Source of the DNA: Clostridia bacterium
Lineage (GTDB): Bacteria > Bacillota > Clostridia > Christensenellales > Borkfalkiaceae
Reading direction: 5' to 3'
DNA length: 27,684 nucleotides
Assembly: GCA_900770185.1 (NCBI GenBank)
Contig: CAAGJM010000029.1
Coordinates: 1-27,684, forward strand
Below are positions 22,957 through 27,684 of this stretch, in pieces. Under the pieces are notes generated by a model that saw nothing but the letters and a program-made list of their open reading frames with translations, searched no databases and had not been told where the DNA came from. Every line of letters begins with the position of its first letter. Within the stretch, counting starts at the first letter, position 1. The position numbers and the translations under genes are program-made.

Positions 22957-24156
22957 TTACGCCAAAACTTCGAGTTTGTTATTGACGACTTTCTTTTTGG
23001 AAAGTTTTTGTTTAGCGATTTCAAGCGGAAGGTCGCCCGTTTCGTTGAACTTAACGCCGCCCGTTAAAATGGTGTCTTTAAATTCAAAACCTTCGGCAGC
23101 CATAGCGGCTCTTACGTCCGCGCCCTTTTTACTGCCCGCTTTTTCGATAGCGGCAACGGCGGTCATATAAGCGTCGTATCCGCAAGCGGTTACCGCAGCA
23201 ACGTCGGTATCGTTACCGTTAATTTCGGTATAGTTGTTGGATTTAACCCATGCAAGATAGTTATCGGCAAACTCTTTTGCTTTTTTGTTTCCTTCTACGT
23301 CGAGAAGGAAAGTCGAGCAAACGTAACCTTCTGCGCCGCCGTTATTTACGCCGTTCAAAATGGAAACGTCGTCCCACGTGTCGCCTGCCAAAAAGGTGCC
23401 GGTGTATCCGTTGCTTTTTGCCTGCGCAAGCAAAGCGGTAGCAACTACCACGGAAGAAGGCGCGAATATAGCGTCGTAATTACCGGTTTTAGCGGTTGAA
23501 ATATAGTTGCTGAAATCGGTGGTAGTCGATTGATAAACTTGTTGAGTGAAGCTTACGTCTTCGTTATTAGCGTTTTTACCGGTAAAGTTTTGTTCGAAGT
23601 TGGTAACCAGACCTTGCGAGTAGCTGTCGCCGTTCTGAACGAGTGTCAAAACCTTTTTAAAGCCCGCGCCCTTAGCGTAATCTGCCATATATGCGCCCTG
23701 CTGGTCGTCGGTAAAGCAAATGCGGAAGTAATAGTCGTTGGTGTTGGTAACGCCGGGGTTGGTGCAGGAGCAGCCGATTGCGGGTATTTTAGCCTGCTTG
23801 AAAGTTGCGCCGGCTTTCATGGAAACGGACGAGCCGTAAGAACCTAAAACGACCGAAACCTTTTCCTGAACCAAACGGGTTGCTGCGGAAATTGCCTGAT
23901 TATCGTCGCTTTGGTTATCCGATTCGACGAGTTTGATTTTGTATTCTTTGCCGTCGATGGTAACGGTGTTTTTAACGCTGTTGGCGTATCTGATGCCAAG
24001 CACTTCTTTCATCGCGCCTGCTCCGTTTGCGCCGGTTTGAGCTTCGAAAACGCCGATTTTAATGACGTTGTCGTCTTTATTACCGCAAGCGGTAAGCATT
24101 GAGCATGCGCAAACGGACAAAGCGACCGTAAGCATAATTGCAAATAATTTTTTCAT
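22957..24156 (-). CDS. Branched-chain amino acid ABC importer, lipoprotein receptor
   Basis: 399 residues. The N-terminal signal peptide ends in the lipobox LTAC (21-24), so the mature protein is a lipid-anchored extracellular receptor. The body is a type I periplasmic-binding fold of the LivJ/LivK (Peripla_BP_6) family: IKIGVFEAQTGANGA, VVLGSYGSSVSMKAG, FRICFTDDQQGAYMADYA, YDAIFAPSSV. It delivers leucine, isoleucine, valine or related amino acids to LivHM; exact specificity is not readable. AGAGGT precedes the ATG at 24156. It is first in the operon and followed by a long hairpin. Confidence 0.95.
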   Translation of the reverse strand: MKKLFAIMLTVALSVCACSMLTACGNKDDNVIKIGVFEAQTGANGAGAMKEVLGIRYANSVKNTVTIDGKEYKIKLVESDNQSDDNQAISAATRLVQEKVSVVLGSYGSSVSMKAGATFKQAKIPAIGCSCTNPGVTNTNDYYFRICFTDDQQGAYMADYAKGAGFKKVLTLVQNGDSYSQGLVTNFEQNFTGKNANNEDVSFTQQVYQSTTTDFSNYISTAKTGNYDAIFAPSSVVVATALLAQAKSNGYTGTFLAGDTWDDVSILNGVNNGGAEGYVCSTFLLDVEGNKKAKEFADNYLAWVKSNNYTEINGNDTDVAAVTACGYDAYMTAVAAIEKAGSKKGADVRAAMAAEGFEFKDTILTGGVKFNETGDLPLEIAKQKLSKKKVVNNKLEVLA

Positions 24157-24196
24157 AAATACCTCTTCGCGGAACCGATAAAGTTTTTATTGTTAT

Positions 24197-24282
24197 GCCG
24201 CGCTATTAAGCGCGGCGGCACTCGTTTTGAAAAAAACGAGAACACTTCGTCCCGCACGTTTTGTTGATTTTGCTTAGCAAAA
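24197..24282 (-). promoter_or_regulatory. Structured 5' leader of the branched-chain operon (three hairpins)
   Basis: In message order: a stem TTTTGC/GCAAAA (24268-24282), CTCGTTTT/AAAACGAG (24221-24240) and GCCGCGCT/AGCGCGGC with a four-base loop (24197-24216). All lie in the roughly 135-base leader. I do not recognise a known riboswitch, and no U-run follows the last stem. Confidence 0.6.
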
Positions 24283-24298
24283 CCTTTATTTTTTTAGC

Positions 24299-24327
24299 AT
24301 TATACAAATTTATCGCCCTTTTGTCAA
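24299..24327 (-). promoter_or_regulatory. Consensus promoter of the branched-chain amino acid operon
   Basis: Perfect TTGACA (24322-24327), 17 bases, perfect TATAAT (24299-24304) on the minus strand, predicting strong expression unless repressed. Confidence 0.9.
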
Positions 24328-24364
24328 AAAAATCTTACGCGCGCGCGCAAACTTATACAAAACA

Positions 24365-24393
24365 AGAAAAGTGTGCGCCGCACGCGCACACTT
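24365..24393 (-). terminator. Terminator downstream of the DMT transporter gene
   Basis: AAGTGTGCGC (24369-24378) pairs perfectly with GCGCACACTT (24384-24393). On the minus strand TTTTCTTGTTTT follows. It lies upstream of the livK promoter. Confidence 0.75.
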
Positions 24394-24646
24394 GTTAAAT
24401 ATTTTGATTGCCTTGAATTACGCGCACCGCCCCTTCTGAACGCAAAGCGTGAAAAATCCTGTAAAGACGAAAACGGGGTTAAATACGACAATATCATAAA
24501 ACGCAGCCGGCGGCTGCCGCTTCCGCGGAGATTCTTCGTTTCACCCGGAAAGACAAAAAGGCGGGTTGCCGGGGCGTTACCGCTATGAACGGTGTAAGTT
24601 AATAACCGACACGGTTTATATTAGTCCGTTTCCTGACCGCTACCCG
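24394..24646. other. Gene-free 3' region of the DMT transporter gene
   Basis: No gene is supported. A GGAGATTCTTCGTTTCACCC stretch near 24537 resembles one end of the MITE-like element at 7753-7854. Confidence 0.4.
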
Positions 24647-25525
24647 CTAATCGCTATTTATCATTTTATCTTTTTTAGCGTTAAGCCGCCACTTTATAAC
24701 GGCGGTGGCAATAATAATAACGTAACCTATAACGCTCCACACGTCCGGATACTGTTTAAGAAAAATCAGCCCCAAAACGGCGGTAAAAATAACCTGCGAA
24801 TAGTCAAAGACCGAAATATCTTTCGCGGCGGCTTTGGTGTACGCTCCCGTCACGAAAAATTGCGCCGTAGCCGCGCTTACGCCCGCAAGGCACATAAACA
24901 ACAGTTGCATCGGCTTAATCGGCTCGTAAAAAATAATTAAAAACGGCGTGAACACGAGCGTTGATATGAGCGAAAACCAGAACACTATTTTGCTTCCGCT
25001 TTCGCCCTTTTTGCCGACCGCGCGCAAAAAAGTGTACGCCGCGCCCACCGATATGCCGCCTATAAGTCCGCCGAACGCATAAAGCGACTTGAAATTAAAA
25101 CTCGGTTTAACAACTAACATCGCCCCGCCGAATGCGAAAATAAGGGCAAAAATATCGACGGGGGTTATTTATTCTTTTAAAAATACGTACGAAAGCACCA
25201 CCGCGAAAAACGGCGACATTTTGTTTAAAATGGCGGCGTCGGCAATGTTTAAATTGTTTATAGCCGCAAAGTTTAAAACTATGCCGACAAGCCCGAAAAT
25301 AGCCCTGCCGAGAATAAACGGGCGGGCTTCTTTTTTAGGGATAAAACGCTCCCTTTTTATGAGCATAAAAACGGTTATGGCGATAAGCGCAACGAGGTTT
25401 CTGAAAAAACACTTCTGAAACAGCGGCATATCCCCCGCCAAGCGCACGAACAAACTCATAAGCGAAAAGAAAAACGCCGAGCTAACTATACATATTACGC
25501 CTTGAATTTTATCCGTAAGTTTCAT
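24647..25525 (-). pseudogene. DMT/EamA-family transporter interrupted by one in-frame TAA
   Basis: Ten-helix drug/metabolite-type transporter of about 292 residues in two EamA repeats. The first half runs from MKLTDKIQ (25525) through ADAAILNKMSPFFAVVLSYVFLKE. Then comes TAA at 25169-25171, and the same frame continues ITPVDIFALIFAFGGA-MLVVKP to the stop at 24647. Intact relatives read FLxE-(R/K)-(I/L)TP at this place, so a single base change (for example AAA to TAA) explains the stop; there is no frameshift. Both halves are otherwise well preserved, so the loss is recent, or a sequencing error, or read-through occurs. It has its own consensus promoter, whose start point would give an almost leaderless message. 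Confidence 0.85.
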
Positions 25526-25535
25526 AACACAGTTG

Positions 25536-25564
25536 ATTATACGCCGATTTTTTTGCGCTGTCAA
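25536..25564 (-). promoter_or_regulatory. Consensus promoter of the DMT transporter gene
   Basis: Perfect TTGACA (25559-25564), 17 bases, perfect TATAAT (25536-25541). The ATG at 25525 is only ten bases past the -10, so the transcript would have a leader of about four bases. Confidence 0.85.
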
Positions 25565-25598
25565 AGCTATAATTACCGCCACAAATTTAAAAAGGCGC

Positions 25599-25627
25599 AA
25601 AAACGGCGGCGAGTAACCTTGCCGCCG
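25599..25627 (-). terminator. Terminator of the zinc-ribbon membrane protein gene
   Basis: CGGCGGC (25604-25610) pairs with GCCGCCG (25621-25627), and five T follow on the minus strand. It lies 15 bases after the stop codon. Confidence 0.8.
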
Positions 25628-25642
25628 AATATTTTTAAAAGT

Positions 25643-27148
25643 TTAATTTAACGTTTCGGGTTTCTTGCCCATTTTGCCCAAAACCGAGCCTGTTATTCCG
25701 CCCGCACTCGCAAAAAGCGCAATCACAAGCGTCGCAATAGCGTAAGCAACCCCTAACGCCGCTTCACCGTCCATTACGTTGAACAAATCTTTTGCGGTAG
25801 CAATCGCCATAACAAGGTAGAAAATCGCAAGGCATGCCGTGATTATTCCGCCGACAAACGCCACCGTCGAGCCTTTTTTACCGTTGAAGGAAGTAATCAT
25901 CCCCGCGATAAGCACCGCCGTACCGATAAGTAAACCGTAAAAAGCAACATAGCCTAAGATATACAGCGTAAAGTCGAATTTAGGACGAAAATTTACAGCG
26001 CACTCTTGCGCAACGAACGACAACGCGCCGAAGGAAAAATTCACGTCCATAATAAGCCCTTCCTGCTTATAAGAAGCGTCTACCGCACAGAATATCATAA
26101 GCGCAAGTTGAACTGCCACGAAAACGAAAGACGCAAAATAAGCAATCGCTTTCCCCATGGAATTTACCTTTAAAAGCTCTTTTCCCTTAGCAACGCAGAT
26201 AAGCACCGCCGCAACCGTAGCGAAAATCGACGCTAAAATTATGCCCGTTCTCGCACAAGCGTTCATTATAACGCCGATAGCCGCGCTTTTGCCTTCGTAT
26301 ACCACGGTTATTCTCATAGACTCGAATCCTTTCATTGCGCACGCCGCCACGATAAACGCCGCGAACGACCACGCAAACAGCGGAAACAAGTTGACGCTCT
26401 TTTTAGCGCATACCGATTTAATAAACTTAACCGTAGCTATCGTAAACATCGTTAGCGACACCGTTAAATTTATTGCCAAACTTGCCGTAAGCCCGATGGC
26501 AGGCAATAATATCACGGGTTTAATAGTTCCGTACGTCGCTTTTAAATCTTTATAAAAGTCGCCGAAGTAGTAGAAAATTCCGCCTTTACCGCCTAAATTT
26601 TCAACCATATCCCCCAAATCGTAACCGCCCCAGTTGCTATCCACGACTACTTTACTGTCGATAAAGAAACTGAGAATGAACAAAAGCGCCATCGACGCAA
26701 GTATAAGCGACGGGGAAAGATATTTAACTATTTCTTTAAAAATCGTCGTACCTTTAACCTTTTTCGCGCCGCCGACGTCTTTCGTCGCACCCGCGCCGCC
26801 GTAAAGCGCGTCGACTTCGCCACGCTCGAACAAATTGCCGTCGGTTGCCCCGAACGAAATTTCTTCACCCGCACCAGCGTCGTAATTTGTTTCGGCGTTA
26901 ATCCCGCAACTTGCAATCTTTTTACCGCATTTCGGGCAAAAAACACCTTCCACCTCTATCCCGCAATCGGGACAAATAACCTTTCCGTCAATCCGCTTAC
27001 CGCAATAAGTACAGAAAACAGAGTCTGAAGGTATCAACTTTCCGCAAAAGACGCACTGTGTTTTGCCGTCCGCACGCGCGCCGCACTTAGAGCAGAAAAC
27101 CGCCCCGTCAATAAGTTCCGCGCCGCACTTTTTACAAAAATCAGCCAT
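25643..27148 (-). CDS. Triple zinc-ribbon multi-spanning membrane protein
   Basis: 501 residues of unknown function. Six CxxC motifs in the first 75 residues (C5/C8, C19/C22, C32/C35, C46/C49, C59/C62, C71/C74) make three consecutive zinc ribbons. An acidic, Gly-rich linker follows (about 80-130), then about eight hydrophobic segments from LSPSLILASMALLFILSFFI (near 143) to the C-terminus. Zinc-ribbon headed membrane proteins are common in Clostridia, mostly with one ribbon; roles in envelope stress or protein contact are proposed but unproven. GGGGG six bases before the ATG supports the start. It has its own promoter and terminator, so it is monocistronic. Confidence 0.85.
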   Translation of the reverse strand: MADFCKKCGAELIDGAVFCSKCGARADGKTQCVFCGKLIPSDSVFCTYCGKRIDGKVICPDCGIEVEGVFCPKCGKKIASCGINAETNYDAGAGEEISFGATDGNLFERGEVDALYGGAGATKDVGGAKKVKGTTIFKEIVKYLSPSLILASMALLFILSFFIDSKVVVDSNWGGYDLGDMVENLGGKGGIFYYFGDFYKDLKATYGTIKPVILLPAIGLTASLAINLTVSLTMFTIATVKFIKSVCAKKSVNLFPLFAWSFAAFIVAACAMKGFESMRITVVYEGKSAAIGVIMNACARTGIILASIFATVAAVLICVAKGKELLKVNSMGKAIAYFASFVFVAVQLALMIFCAVDASYKQEGLIMDVNFSFGALSFVAQECAVNFRPKFDFTLYILGYVAFYGLLIGTAVLIAGMITSFNGKKGSTVAFVGGIITACLAIFYLVMAIATAKDLFNVMDGEAALGVAYAIATLVIALFASAGGITGSVLGKMGKKPETLN

Positions 27149-27258
27149 AATTCCCCCATGTATTTTATTTACTAAAAAAGGTTCGCTTTAATCGGGTTTT
27201 TTAAGCGTTGCGCAATAAATAACCCGTCGCAATTACACAATTCTTTAACAGTGTTTTA
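27149..27258 (-). other. 5' leader of the zinc-ribbon protein gene
   Basis: About 100 transcribed bases. CGGGTT (27193-27198) and AACCCG (27221-27226) can form a weak stem. No known riboswitch is recognised. Confidence 0.35.
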
Positions 27259-27287
27259 ATTGTATCATAACACTTGATTTAAGTCAA
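27259..27287 (-). promoter_or_regulatory. Promoter of the zinc-ribbon protein gene
   Basis: TTGACT (27282-27287), 17 bases, TACAAT (27259-27264) on the minus strand. Confidence 0.75.
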
Positions 27288-27530
27288 TGGCAGTTAAGCA
27301 AATATAATTGTTTTTTGAACGTTTACACGCGCCATAACCTTTCCGAATACTTAATATATGCCGTTAAACGTAAATGAGAACGATTTTAAAAATCTGTAAC
27401 CGCATAAATTAAAGGAAAAACCGACTTAACGAACCCGCAAACGACAGCGGATAGTAACCAAAAACGGCGTTTAACCTTATAAAAACGGTATCTAAACTTA
27501 AAAACTTGCCCGTAACGAATAAACAAGTTA
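27288..27530. other. Gene-free spacer after the rRNA operon
   Basis: No reading frame, tRNA or repeat is supported here. It separates the rRNA terminator from the next minus-strand promoter. Confidence 0.5.
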
Positions 27531-27562
27531 AAAAAATAACGGACGATCAGTTCGTCCGTTAT
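27531..27562 (-). terminator. rRNA operon terminator
   Basis: An 11-base stem ATAACGGACGA (27536-27546) with TCGTCCGTTAT (27552-27562). On the minus strand it is followed by a run of T. It lies directly after the 5S 3' end. Confidence 0.9.
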
Positions 27563-27570
27563 AAAATGAA

Positions 27571-27684
27571 ATGCGGCAACTACTTATCCTCCCGGGTCGT
27601 GTCCGACCGAGTACTTTCAGCGCAATTGAGCTTAACTTCTGTGTTCGGAATGAGAACAGGTGGGACCTCAACGCTATCGTCACC
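27571..27684 (-). rRNA. rrf: 5S ribosomal RNA, 5' end cut by the window
   Basis: Read on the minus strand it begins GGTGACGATAGCG and contains the diagnostic CCGAACACAGAAGTTAAG loop and a CGGGAGGATAAGTAGTTGCC 3' part. About five 5' bases lie beyond the right edge. The 3' GCCGCAT near 27571 would pair with those missing bases. It marks the end of an rRNA operon transcribed leftward. Confidence 0.95.

Overview
The window looks like chromosomal DNA of a low-to-moderate GC Clostridia-like Firmicute (Bacillota). Supporting signs are strong AGGAGG-type ribosome binding sites, near-consensus TTGACA/TATAAT promoters with 17-base spacers, a Gram-positive-style lipoprotein branched-chain amino acid receptor, a UPF0735-type ACT protein beside homoserine dehydrogenase, and a MarR plus two-ABC-exporter operon. 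No species can be named from the sequence alone.

Region 1 (1-5457) is a visibly AT-richer defence or mobile island. It holds the tail of an inverted hsdS-like specificity gene, a type I methylase (hsdM), an AAA ATPase/DUF4143 gene whose promoter is bracketed by two copies of a dyad repeat, a decayed antisense reading frame, and an ATP-binding protein coupled to a DUF4276 (TOPRIM-like) protein. A GNRA-capped terminator follows a tRNA/tmRNA-like 3' end (GGCTCCACCA), which may be the island's attachment junction.

Region 2 (5458-8247) holds a LysR regulator divergent from a two-gene unit (a small PQ-loop-like membrane protein and a degenerate SGNH-hydrolase-like protein). An intergenic stretch follows with a MITE-like element, a bidirectional terminator and a 42-base direct repeat.

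Region 3 (8248-14533) is one minus-strand operon that carries the whole aspartate-to-threonine route: a threonine synthase-homoserine kinase fusion, an HTH-ACT protein, homoserine dehydrogenase lacking its usual ACT tail, aspartate-semialdehyde dehydrogenase and aspartokinase. Its promoter lies among TTTGTG/CACAAA dyads.

Region 4 (14661-18966) is a MarR-controlled heterodimeric ABC exporter with one degenerate and one canonical ATPase half. Region 5 (18981-24327) is a complete branched-chain amino acid ABC importer (receptor, LivH, LivM, LivG, LivF) with a structured leader and a long hairpin after the receptor gene.

Region 6 (24365-27684) holds a DMT/EamA transporter gene interrupted by one in-frame TAA, a triple zinc-ribbon membrane protein, and at the right edge the rRNA operon terminator and 5S rRNA on the minus strand. 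Core genes of regions 3-6 almost all run on the minus strand, the same direction as the rRNA operon.
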